Assembly (NCBI GenBank): GCA_038961845.1
Contig: CP152408.1
Location: 4,092,001-4,156,000, forward strand
Origin: Xylophilus sp. GW821-FHT01B05
Lineage (GTDB): Bacteria > Pseudomonadota > Gammaproteobacteria > Burkholderiales > Burkholderiaceae_C
Direction: 5' to 3'
Length of the DNA: 64,000 nt
Numbering within the stretch: the first letter of the stretch is position 1; each line of letters starts with the position of its first letter. Below the pieces are notes generated by a model. That model did no database searches. It worked only from the letters and a program-made list of their open reading frames with translations, and was not told the DNA's origin. Positions 37,252-44,387 of the stretch are shown here, one piece after another. A program made the translations under genes and the position numbers.

Positions 37252-37899
37252 TCACCCCAGCGGCAACTCTATGCAGCCCGCCAGCGGCACCCGGTCGATC
37301 CGATCGGTGCTGGCGATGACGATGGCGCGCCCCGGCTGGCTGGCCAGGTCGGTGAGCGCGCTCCACAGGCAGCGCACCGATGCGGCGTCCAGGCCTGCGG
37401 TGGGCTCATCCAGCAGGATCAGCGCGCGGCCCGAGGCCAGCACGGCGGCCAGCCAGACCTTGTGCCTGGAGCCGGTCGAGAGCATGTACAGGGGCTTGTC
37501 GATATGCGGGGCCAGCGCAAAGCCGTCGACCAGCGCCTGCCACCGGTCCTGGCGAAAGCCGGCATCGTCTGCGCCAAGCGATGCCGTGCAGGCGCGTGCG
37601 CTCACCTGGTCGAACGCGTCGCTTGCGCGGTCGCAAAGAAACACCTGGCGCCGATAGGCCTTGGGGTCGTCGCCCAGGCATGTGCCTGCCAGCGTCAGCC
37701 GGCCAGTTGCGGGCAAGGCGCCGGCCAGCACGCGCAGCAGCGTGGACTTGCCGCTGCCGATGTCGCCGTGCAGCAGCGTCACGCCGGCATTGATGGAGGC
37801 CGACCAGCCGGCCGCGATCGCCGGCTGCCCCGGGTAGGCAAAGTGCAGGTCTTGCAGATGCAGCACGCCGGTGCGGGTCAGGCTGCTCAGCGCTGGCAT
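37252..37899 (-). CDS. Orphan ABC-type ATPase
   Basis: A 215-residue ATP-binding protein. Walker A GDIGSGKST and Walker B ALILLDEPTAGLD are intact. The signature is LSTGSRHKVWLA instead of LSGGQ, and the H-loop position reads IVIASTDR with no His, so it departs from standard exporter/importer ATPases; CcmA-like proteins have similar LSTGQ-type signatures. No permease is next to it. ATG at 37899 follows GGGGTG and overlaps the DUF4124 gene by 13 bp, so the two are coupled. Confidence 0.82.
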   Translation of the reverse strand: MPALSSLTRTGVLHLQDLHFAYPGQPAIAAGWSASINAGVTLLHGDIGSGKSTLLRVLAGALPATGRLTLAGTCLGDDPKAYRRQVFLCDRASDAFDQVSARACTASLGADDAGFRQDRWQALVDGFALAPHIDKPLYMLSTGSRHKVWLAAVLASGRALILLDEPTAGLDAASVRCLWSALTDLASQPGRAIVIASTDRIDRVPLAGCIELPLG

Positions 37900-38420
37900 T
37901 GGTACACCCCGCATTCGCGATGGGCATTGTCGAGCGCGTCCAGCAGCTCGCGCTCCTGCGCGTTGCAGCGCTCGGCGATGGTGGTGAACATGCCCGGCGG
38001 CACCACGGTGCCGGATTGCTCGGCGGCCTCGCCCATGGTTTCCAGATAGGTTTCACGGGCCGGGTCGGCGTCGGCCTGCTCTTGCGCGCACTGCGCACGC
38101 TGGGCCGCCAGCGCGGCCTCGGCGTTGGGGACGACGCGCTCCTCCAGCTCGCGCCGGCGGCGCTCGCGCTCGCTCTCTGCGCTCAAGTCGTTGAGCCGAT
38201 CGGCCTCGCTCTGGCCCGGCGTGCTGCCTTGCACCTTGGTTGGCGGAAGCGAGAGCAGCGGCGCAGACACATCGACCTGCGAGGCCTTTGCGCTCTTGGG
38301 ACATGCGGCGTCCTGGTAGCTGACCTTGCCGTCTGCCCCCACGCATTTGTAGATGGCCCAGGCCGGCGAGGCCGCGAGGCTTGCAAGCACCATGGCAGCG
38401 GCGCGCCACAGGATGGTCAT
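37887..38420 (-). CDS. DUF4124 domain secreted protein
   Basis: A 177-residue protein with a signal peptide (ILWRAAAMVLASLAASPAWA) followed by AIYKCVGADGKVSYQDAACP, the DUF4124 motif common in betaproteobacterial secreted proteins (two Cys, likely a disulfide). The rest is highly charged and helical (ESERERRRRELEERVVPNAE), with further Cys at QCAQEQ, ERCNAQ, ECGVYQC. The ATG at 38420 follows GGAGAACC. Function is not established. Confidence 0.86.
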   Translation of the reverse strand: MTILWRAAAMVLASLAASPAWAIYKCVGADGKVSYQDAACPKSAKASQVDVSAPLLSLPPTKVQGSTPGQSEADRLNDLSAESERERRRRELEERVVPNAEAALAAQRAQCAQEQADADPARETYLETMGEAAEQSGTVVPPGMFTTIAERCNAQERELLDALDNAHRECGVYQCQR

Positions 38421-38506
38421 TACGGTTCTCCGTTGCAGTTCGCGCCATCGTAACGTGGCCGTGCGCGGAAGACGCGGCGTCGCGCGCAACGCCACGCAGT
38501 GCCACT

Positions 38507-38603
38507 CATTTGGGCAGCGCCCGCAAAGCCAATGCTGGCGCGGCTTTTGCGGCTTATACCGGGGGCTATCCACAGGGTGGCGCACAGCGCGCGGGCATAA
38601 CTT
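38507..38603. repeat. ~97-bp repeat with DnaA-box-like core, copy 1
   Basis: CATTTGGGCAGCGCCCGCAA ... CTATCCACAG (38566-38574, one mismatch from TTATCCACA) ... GCGCGGGCATAACTT. The most diverged of three copies, 38507, 38754 and 39006. Confidence 0.8.
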
Positions 38604-38753
38604 GGACGGCGCGCGTGCCCTGCGCGGCAGGCATCGCAGGCAGTGGCTGCGGGCCATTACATGCAATCAAATGAACTTGACTCCACCCTGTGCATGCGGC
38701 AGGCATTGGGCACTTTTCAGCCCTTCTTCCAGGCCAGAAAAGCCACTGCCAAC

Positions 38754-38850
38754 CATTTAGGCAGCGCGTGCAAAGCCAATGCTGGCGCGGGTTTCAGCGC
38801 TTGTGCAGGTGCTTATCCACAGAGTGGCGCACAGTGCGCGGGCATAACTT
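38754..38850. repeat. ~97-bp repeat with perfect DnaA box, copy 2
   Basis: CATTTAGGCAGCGCGTGCAA ... TTATCCACA (38813-38821) ... GCGGGCATAACTT. TTATCCACA is the strong DnaA-box consensus. The same orientation is kept in all copies. Confidence 0.85.
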
Positions 38851-39005
38851 GATGGGGCTGGTGCAGCATGCGCGCACACGCCATTGCACGCGCTGCGCGC
38901 TGGCTGGATCGGCGTGGCGACATGAGGCCACCGCCCCGCCACGGCAAAAGCACTTTTTGCGCGGCCCGTCAACACGCATTTGCAGCCGCCGCAGCCACTG
39001 CCGCC

Positions 39006-39102
39006 CATTTAGGCAGCGCGTGCAAAGCCAGTGCTGGCGCGGGTTTCAGCGCTTGTGCAGGCGCTTATCCACAGAGTGGCACACAGCACGCGGGCATAAC
39101 TC
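39006..39102. repeat. ~97-bp repeat with perfect DnaA box, copy 3
   Basis: CATTTAGGCAGCGCGTGCAA ... TTATCCACA (39065-39073) ... CGCGGGCATAACT. It ends ten bases before the stop of the lysR gene. The 690-bp gap between the DUF4124 and lysR genes (38421-39112) contains the three copies and no gene I can support. Confidence 0.85.
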
Positions 39103-39112
39103 TGCGCACAAA

Positions 39113-39985
39113 TTACTTCAGTGTTTCCGCCAGCCAGGCGACGAAGGCCTGCGCAGCGGGCAGCGCGGCGCGCGCCGACGTGGGAATGGCAGCCAGGCCG
39201 TCAGGAAAAGGGGTGAAACCGCAAGGCGCCAGCAGGCGGCCGGTGGCCAGGTCGTCGGCCACCAGGCGCTGCTCGACCAGGGCCACGCCCAGGCCGGCCA
39301 CCGCCGCTTCTATGCACAAGTGGGTGTGTGGAAAGCGCAGCTCTTCCTTCCACTCTGCCTGCAGGCCAGAGCGCTCGCGCCAGCTGTCCCAGGCGCGCGA
39401 GGTGTACTCATGCGTGATGCCGGTGCGGCAGCGCAGCGTGCCCTTGGCCACGCGCGCGGCATAGCCCGGCGCATGCACCGGGCCGAAGGCGACCTCGCCC
39501 AGGCGAATGGCGCGCGCCTCGTCCTGCGGCGGGAAGCCGCTGCGGTCCCAGGCGATCACCAGGTCTGCGCCCTGGTAGCGAATCTCACGTGCCGAGGTCA
39601 TCGACAAGCGCACGCGTACCGACGGATAGCGCCGATAAAAACCACCCAGCCGTGGCACCAGCCAGCGCATGGCAAAGGTGGCACTGCAGGCCACGTGCAG
39701 GGCCGGCGCACGCGCCTCGTCCAGCAGGTCGCGCCAGCCTTGTTCCAGCACGTCGAGCGACTGCGCCGCAACCAGTTGCAGCGCCGTGCCCGCAGCATTG
39801 GGCCGCAGGCCGGTGCCAACCTTGTCGAACAGCGGCACGCCGGCCTGCTCTTGCAAGGTGCGCAACTGGCGGCTGACCGCGCCGTGGGTGCGCGCCAGCT
39901 CTTGCGCGGCCAGCGTGACCGAGCCCAACCGGGCGACCGCCTCGAAGGCCCGCAGCGCTGACAGGGACGGAAGCAGACGCGCCAT
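39113..39985 (-). CDS. LysR family regulator (GcvA-like)
   Basis: A 290-residue LysR-type regulator. Helix-turn-helix at residues ~6-65 (LSALRAFEAVARLGSVTLAAQELARTHGAVSRQLRTLQEQAGVPLF), then an effector domain (LHVACSATFAMRWLVPRL, RYQGADLVIAW, AAVAGLGVALVEQRLV) close to the GcvA/AmpR group. Divergent from the PPOX-family gene across 136 bp with palindromes. It probably activates that gene. Confidence 0.93.
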   Translation of the reverse strand: MARLLPSLSALRAFEAVARLGSVTLAAQELARTHGAVSRQLRTLQEQAGVPLFDKVGTGLRPNAAGTALQLVAAQSLDVLEQGWRDLLDEARAPALHVACSATFAMRWLVPRLGGFYRRYPSVRVRLSMTSAREIRYQGADLVIAWDRSGFPPQDEARAIRLGEVAFGPVHAPGYAARVAKGTLRCRTGITHEYTSRAWDSWRERSGLQAEWKEELRFPHTHLCIEAAVAGLGVALVEQRLVADDLATGRLLAPCGFTPFPDGLAAIPTSARAALPAAQAFVAWLAETLK

Positions 39986-40049
39986 GGACGCACTCCTTTT
40001 ATGTGATTTTAACTCAACTATTTATGCAAACAACTCGATTGAAGCCCAA

Positions 40050-40097
40050 TCCCAGTTTGGGAATGATTACTCTCATAGGCACAAATTAGTGCAATTT
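40050..40097. promoter_or_regulatory. Candidate LysR binding region
   Basis: Two inverted repeats in the lysR-PPOX gap: TCCCAGTTTGGGA (40050-40062) and AAATTAGTGCAATTT (40083-40097). The second, with AT-rich arms and a 5-bp centre, fits the T-N11-A pattern of LysR sites. Confidence 0.45.
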
Positions 40098-40121
40098 ACT
40101 CACATTTCCAAGGAAACAGCC

Positions 40122-40727
40122 ATGGCCATCATCCAGACCGTGGAGCAGCTCACCGCCCTGTATGGGGAGCCGGGCGAGGCATCGTTGGTGAAAGAGGCAG
40201 ACCACATCACGCCGGCCTATGCGGCGCTGATTGCGGCGTCGCCCTTTGCCGCGCTGGCCACGGTCGGGCCCGAGGGCCTGGACTGCTCACCGCGCGGCGA
40301 CCTGCCGGGCTTTGTGCGCATGCAAGACGCGCGCACCCTGCTGCTGCCCGACCGGCGCGGCAACAACCGCGTGGACAGCCTGCGCAACGTGGTGCGCGAC
40401 CCGCGTGCGGCGCTGCTGTTTCTGCTGCCGGGCCTGGGCACCACGCTGCGCGTGAATGGCCGCGCGCACCTGGATACGGATGCGGATTTGTGCCAGAGCT
40501 TTGCGGTGGACGACAAGCCGCCGCGCTCGGTGCTGGTGCTGTCGGTAGAGGCGGTCTACTTCCAGTGCGCCCGCGCCATCGTGCGCGCCGAGCTATGGAA
40601 CCCGGCACGCCATATCGACCCCAAGAGCCTACCCAGCCCGGGCGAGCTGCTGGCCGGCATGAGCCGCATCGACGGTGCTGCCTACGACCAGGGCTGGGCC
40701 GAGCGTGCGCGGCAGACGATGTGGTGA
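40122..40727 (+). CDS. FMN-dependent PPOX-family flavoprotein (pyridoxamine oxidase-like)
   Basis: A 201-residue split-barrel flavoprotein. SPFAALATVGPEGLDCSPRGD, LLLPDRRGNNRVDSLRN, PRAALLFLLPGLGTTLRVNGRA and a C-terminal VYFQCARAIVRAELWNP are the conserved stretches of the MSMEG_1061-type PPOX family. ATG at 40122 follows AAGGAAACAGCC; an upstream in-frame extension is not needed. The reaction is unknown; relatives bind FMN or F420. It is controlled by the divergent LysR protein, by arrangement. Confidence 0.9.
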   Translation: MAIIQTVEQLTALYGEPGEASLVKEADHITPAYAALIAASPFAALATVGPEGLDCSPRGDLPGFVRMQDARTLLLPDRRGNNRVDSLRNVVRDPRAALLFLLPGLGTTLRVNGRAHLDTDADLCQSFAVDDKPPRSVLVLSVEAVYFQCARAIVRAELWNPARHIDPKSLPSPGELLAGMSRIDGAAYDQGWAERARQTMW

Positions 40728-40740
40728 ATCAGATGCATGC

Positions 40741-41165
40741 TTTTCAAGGTCTTTGAGATATCCCTGCGCTGTTTGCCTTGCGGGCGGCGGGTGCCGGGAG
40801 TTCGCCCCGGCGGGCGACCTACTGTTCTTTTGCTTCGCCAAAAGAAAGTAGGCAAAGAAAAGGCGACCCCGCTGTGGCGGTCTGCTGCGCAGACTGCTCT
40901 GCGGTGCTCGAAGTCGGCAGGCGGCTGCGGAACTCGCTTCGCTCAAACAGTCCTCGCCGTCCCTTCGCTGCGCTGCGGGCAACCTGCCGACTCCTCCGCT
41001 CCTCGACGCCCCAGAGGGGACCCCAGGACTGCCAGCCGGGCCGTCGCTGCGCTCGGCCTTTGCATGACTCCCGCCCCCGCTGGGGGCGGGTTGGGGTGGG
41101 GGCCGGCTGTTCGGCTGTCCCACACCGCTGATGGAACCCAACAGATCACAAGACCTTGAGAAGGA
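40741..41165. repeat. ~425-bp dispersed repeat element (family copy 3) with terminal inverted ends
   Basis: The left edge reads TTTTCAAGGTCTTTGAGAT and the right edge, on the opposite strand, CTTCTCAAGGTCTTGTGAT, so the ends are inverted repeats of ~18 bp. Inside are GGGTGCCGGGAGTTCGCCCC, the CTTTTGCTTCGCCAAAAG hairpin, GCCCCCGCTGGGGGCGG and CCGGCTGTTCGGCTGTCCCA. It matches 36386-36836 on the other strand. It lies between the PPOX gene and the class V aminotransferase gene. No gene seen in it. Confidence 0.88.
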
Positions 41166-41171
41166 TGCCCC

Positions 41172-42362
41172 TCAGACCCGACGCAGCGCGCTCAACAACC
41201 GGTCCACTTCTGCCTCGGTCGTCAGGTAGCTGACCGAGGCCCGCGCCACCTGGCGCAGGCCGCGCGCGTTCATGTCCAGCGGCGTGTAGGCCACGCCATT
41301 GCTGCCAATCGATATGCCCTGCGCCGCCAGGCTGCGCTGCACGGCTGCCGCGTCGTGACCCGCCAGGTTGAAGGACACCAGGCCGGAATGTTCACGGCCC
41401 TGGTCCAGCACCGTGATGCCGGGGATCTGCGCCAACTGCGCGCGCAGCGCCTGCGCCGTGCTGTTGATGCGCGCGCGGATGTTGTCCACGCCAATCTCCA
41501 GCGCCTCCTGCAAGGCATTGGCCAGCCCGCAGCGCAGTGCCAGCGAGGCCTCTGAGGGCTCCAGGCGCGAGGCGTCGTCGCGCAACACCGGCTCGCCGTC
41601 ATCGCCCAGCGGCGCCGAGCGCGTATCGACAAAAGCCGGCGTCAGCCGCGGCAAGAAGCCCTGCCGCACATACAGCAGGCCCGTGCCCTTGGGGCCGCGC
41701 AGCGCCTTGCGGCCCACGCCCGTCAGCACATCGCAGCCCAGTTGGGCCACGTCGATCGGCACCTGGCCCACGGCCTGCGCAGCGTCGATGAAGTAGGCAA
41801 TGCCATGGCGCCGCGCCACCTGCCCAATGGCTGCGGCCGGGTTGATGAGGCCGCCGTTGGACGGCAGCCAGGTGAGGGCAATCAGGCGCACGCGCTCGTC
41901 CAGCATGGCCTCCAGCGCCTGTGGGTCTACCGCGCCGCTGGCGTCGCAGGGAATGGTCTCTATCACTGCGCCGGCGCGCTGCGCCACCAGGCGCATGGTG
42001 GCCAGGTTGCCGCCCCACTCCTGCCGCCCGACCAAGATGCGCTCGCCCGCCCGCCACGGCCCCAGCGCGGCAAAAGCGGCTCCCCAGCCGGGCGAATTGC
42101 CGCCGGTCAGCGCGATCTCGCCCGGCTGGGCGTTGAACAGTTGCGCGGCCAGCACGCGCGCGTGCTCGGTCTGCTCACGCGCCGCCAGGCTCGCCTCCAT
42201 CGGCCCCTGCATGGCTTCGCGCAACAGGTGCGCGTGGATCGCCTCCAGCGTGGCGGCAGAGGGCAACGAGGCGCTGGCGTGGTTGAAATGCGTGGTGCCG
42301 TGCGCGCCGGGGGTGCGGGCGCGCAGTGCGTCTACGGCGGTGGAGGTGAGAGGGAGGGGCAT
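41172..42362 (-). CDS. Class V aminotransferase-fold PLP enzyme (EgtE/IscS-like)
   Basis: A 396-residue pyridoxal-phosphate enzyme. HFNHASASLPS at the N-terminus, TGGNSPGWGAAF (phosphate contact), the PLP-holding Asp/His region YFIDAAQAVGQVPIDV, and the likely Schiff-base Lys in GVGRKALRGPKGTGLLYV. The C-terminal domain has GISIGSNGVAYTPLD. The pattern fits cysteine-desulfurase-like or isopenicillin-epimerase-like members; the actual reaction (C-S lyase, racemase or transaminase) cannot be settled here. Start ATG 42362 has weak ribosome binding. It stands alone. Confidence 0.88.
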   Translation of the reverse strand: MPLPLTSTAVDALRARTPGAHGTTHFNHASASLPSAATLEAIHAHLLREAMQGPMEASLAAREQTEHARVLAAQLFNAQPGEIALTGGNSPGWGAAFAALGPWRAGERILVGRQEWGGNLATMRLVAQRAGAVIETIPCDASGAVDPQALEAMLDERVRLIALTWLPSNGGLINPAAAIGQVARRHGIAYFIDAAQAVGQVPIDVAQLGCDVLTGVGRKALRGPKGTGLLYVRQGFLPRLTPAFVDTRSAPLGDDGEPVLRDDASRLEPSEASLALRCGLANALQEALEIGVDNIRARINSTAQALRAQLAQIPGITVLDQGREHSGLVSFNLAGHDAAAVQRSLAAQGISIGSNGVAYTPLDMNARGLRQVARASVSYLTTEAEVDRLLSALRRV

Positions 42363-42439
42363 GGTGTATCGCTAAGGTCGGCTGCTGATCTATGCCTGCC
42401 ATTGTGGTGCAGCCTGTGCATGCTGCTCTTCGCCAAATT

Positions 42440-42455
42440 GGTACGATGCAGTACC
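42440..42455. promoter_or_regulatory. TetR operator candidate before the TetR/DoxX pair
   Basis: GGTACGATGCAGTACC is an inverted repeat (GGTAC, 6-bp centre, GTACC), extended as ATTGGTAC...GTACCATT with one mismatch. It lies 31 bp before the tetR start and 78 bp before the divergent aminotransferase start. Confidence 0.55.
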
Positions 42456-42485
42456 ATTCAGTCTTCACCCACCCAATCGCCACCC

Positions 42486-43145
42486 ATGCCACTTGCCCCC
42501 AGTACGGAAACCCATCGCACCGCCCGCGGGGCTGCGCGCGTGCGCTCGCTGACCGACACGGCGGCAGACATGTTCCTGGAGCAGGGCTATGAGGCGGTGT
42601 CGATCGACACGCTCATCGCCCGCGTCGGCGGCTCGCGGCGCAACATCTACAGCCATTTCGGCGGCAAGGAGGGCCTGTTCATCGAGGTCGTCACCCAGCT
42701 CTGCACCGACCTCGCGCGCCCGCTCGAAGCGCTGGAGATCCAAGGCGAAGACCTGCCCAGCGCCCTCACCCTGTTCGGGCGCCGCCTGCTGCAGATCGTG
42801 CTGCAGCCGCGCACCCTTGCCCTGCACCGCATGATGGTGGCCGAAGGCCAGCGCTTTCCCGCGCTGGCGCAGGCCATCCTGCATGCCGGGCAGGACCACG
42901 CCATGCGCATCGTCGCCCGCTGGGTCGAGCAGCAGCAGTCTGGCGGGCAGCTTCGGGCCGATCTGCCGGCCACGGACCTTGCCGCGCAGTTTGTCAGCCT
43001 GGTAGTGGCCGGGCCGCAGTTGCGCGCCCTGGTCGGCCTGGCGCCCAAGCGGCAGCGGCCCGCACAGCTCACCTCCACCGTCGACCAGGCCGTCAGCCTG
43101 TTCCTGGGCGGCGCACTCCCAACGAAAGCAGGCAAGCATGCATAA
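42486..43145 (+). CDS. TetR family repressor
   Basis: A 219-residue regulator. N-terminal helix-turn-helix DTAADMFLEQGYEAVSIDTLIARVGGSRRNIYSHFGGKEGLF, then a helical ligand domain with C-terminal TetR_C-type features (RMMVAEGQRFPALAQAIL). ATG at 42486 lies just after the operator. Its stop overlaps the DoxX start by 8 bp, so the two form a coupled pair; it likely represses itself, DoxX and perhaps the divergent aminotransferase. Confidence 0.92.
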   Translation: MPLAPSTETHRTARGAARVRSLTDTAADMFLEQGYEAVSIDTLIARVGGSRRNIYSHFGGKEGLFIEVVTQLCTDLARPLEALEIQGEDLPSALTLFGRRLLQIVLQPRTLALHRMMVAEGQRFPALAQAILHAGQDHAMRIVARWVEQQQSGGQLRADLPATDLAAQFVSLVVAGPQLRALVGLAPKRQRPAQLTSTVDQAVSLFLGGALPTKAGKHA

Positions 43146-43500
43146 GTTCTCATGGAAATCCGCCCTTGCATGGGCACTGGCAGCCTTCTTCCTCTTCGGG
43201 GGCATTGGCAACATCCTGGCACCGGAGCCGATCGCCGCAGACTACCGGCGTTGGGGCTACCCGGATTGGTTCCACTTCATCACCGGCGGCCTGGAACTTG
43301 TGGTTGCGGCCCTGCTGGCCTTGACGGCCACGCAGTTCTGGGGCGCAGCGCTCGGCTGCCTGGTCATGTCCGGCGCGGTCGCCACCGTGGCCTTGCATGG
43401 CGAGTACGCCCATGCGCTCCCACCACTGGTGGTGCTGGCGCTGTCGGCGGTGCTTGGCTGGGTCACGCCAAAGCCCTGGCCCCGGCGCTACGCCGCATAG
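43138..43500 (+). CDS. DoxX-like membrane protein
   Basis: A 120-residue protein with four transmembrane helices (WALAAFFLFGGIGNIL, FITGGLELVVAALLAL, LVMSGAVATVALHG, LVVLALSAVLGWV), the size and layout of the DoxX/DoxD family. Function of such stand-alone members is not fixed; some link quinone/thiosulfate metabolism or oxidative stress. Translationally coupled to TetR upstream and overlapping the convergent hypothetical gene by 13 bp. Confidence 0.86.
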   Translation: MHKFSWKSALAWALAAFFLFGGIGNILAPEPIAADYRRWGYPDWFHFITGGLELVVAALLALTATQFWGAALGCLVMSGAVATVALHGEYAHALPPLVVLALSAVLGWVTPKPWPRRYAA

Positions 43501-44222
43501 CAATCAAAGAACACCGACGCCGGCGCCTCAAGCGCCAGCGGCTGCAGCGGAAAGCACTCACCCAGCCCCGGCATGCCCGCCTGCAGGGCCAACGCATGCC
43601 GAAACGCAACAACAGGCGCCTGCCGCAGTTGACCTTGCCGATCCAGAAACTGCCCCCACAGCGGCATGTTCCGAAAGCGCGGGCCAGCCGGCGTGGCCGA
43701 GGCGATATAGGCCCCGGGAAAAAGCCCGCGATAGGCCGCAAGGTGGTAGAGCCACGAGGTGCCCAGCACCTGCGGCGGCTCGGTTTCCAGTTGCATGACT
43801 GCCGCGAACAATGTGTGCAATTCGGCGCGCCGCAGCGCAAGCCGTTGCGCGCTCAGCGGCGCATGGCCGTCGGCCTCGGCATTGTGGAAATGCAGGCGGA
43901 TGCGGCCCTCGCCCGCGCGGGCATAAGAGAAGCAGCCGACCGTAGCGACGACATCGGGTGGACCTACCTCTGGCCCACGCGCCAGGTAGAACGCATAGGT
44001 CCAGCCCTCGTGGTCCGCTGAACGCTCAAGACCATCCAAATACTCGCGCCAGACAGGATGCGCAGCATCAAAGCCCCGCCCCAGACCAAAGCGAACATAG
44101 AGGTTGGTGTAGTCCAGCAGCACGCTTGCCAGCGGCAGGCCCGAGAGCACGGCCACCCGGCGGGCAAAGTGCAATTGCAGGTCGAAGAAATCCTGGGCGT
44201 AAGGCGCGACACGCGGCGGCAA
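43488..44222 (-). CDS. Conserved-looking cytoplasmic protein of unknown function
   Basis: I do not recognise it. 244 residues without signal peptide or membrane segments. Notable stretches: QDFFDLQLHFARRVAVLSG, LDYTNLYVRFGLGRGFDAAH, GWTYAFYLARGPEVGPPDVV, RIRLHFHNAEADGHAPLS (His-rich), LGTSWLYHLAAYRGLFPGAY. The start is TTG at 44222 with GGAG six bases upstream, which supports it. Codon use and absence of a better frame support a real gene. Its stop overlaps the DoxX gene. Confidence 0.75.
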   Translation of the reverse strand: MPPRVAPYAQDFFDLQLHFARRVAVLSGLPLASVLLDYTNLYVRFGLGRGFDAAHPVWREYLDGLERSADHEGWTYAFYLARGPEVGPPDVVATVGCFSYARAGEGRIRLHFHNAEADGHAPLSAQRLALRRAELHTLFAAVMQLETEPPQVLGTSWLYHLAAYRGLFPGAYIASATPAGPRFRNMPLWGQFLDRQGQLRQAPVVAFRHALALQAGMPGLGECFPLQPLALEAPASVFFDCYAA

Positions 44223-44308
44223 GACAGACTCCAGAGGTGATGAATGGGCCAGGAAGCCAGGGCGAATTCTGCCTATGGCTTTCGATAAGCGCTGCTAACA
44301 TCGCCGCT

Positions 44309-44379
44309 CCGGGAACACAGCCTCCCGGCCTTTACAGGTAGACGGTGTCCCGTCCAAGCGCTGGTGACCTTTACCGGAG
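44309..44379 (+). promoter_or_regulatory. Structured leader upstream of chrA
   Basis: Two perfect hairpins, CCGGGA (44309-44314) with TCCCGG (44323-44328), and GACGG (44341-44345) with CCGTC (44350-44354), the second enclosed by GGTA (44337-44340) and TACC (44372-44375). The GGAG ribosome binding site follows TACC directly, so the outer pairing could mask or expose it. Possible riboswitch or attenuator; class not identified. Confidence 0.45.
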
Positions 44380-44387
44380 TTTTTTCC

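Noticed and set aside
38507..39102. CRISPR array or chromosomal origin
   Set aside because: Only three ~97-bp units spaced by ~150 bp of unrelated sequence; no cas genes. For an origin, dnaA, dnaN and an AT-rich unwinding region are missing.
38690..39961. 423-codon plus-strand open frame through the DnaA-box repeats and opposite lysR
   Set aside because: It contains the repeat translated twice and is antisense to a clear LysR gene.
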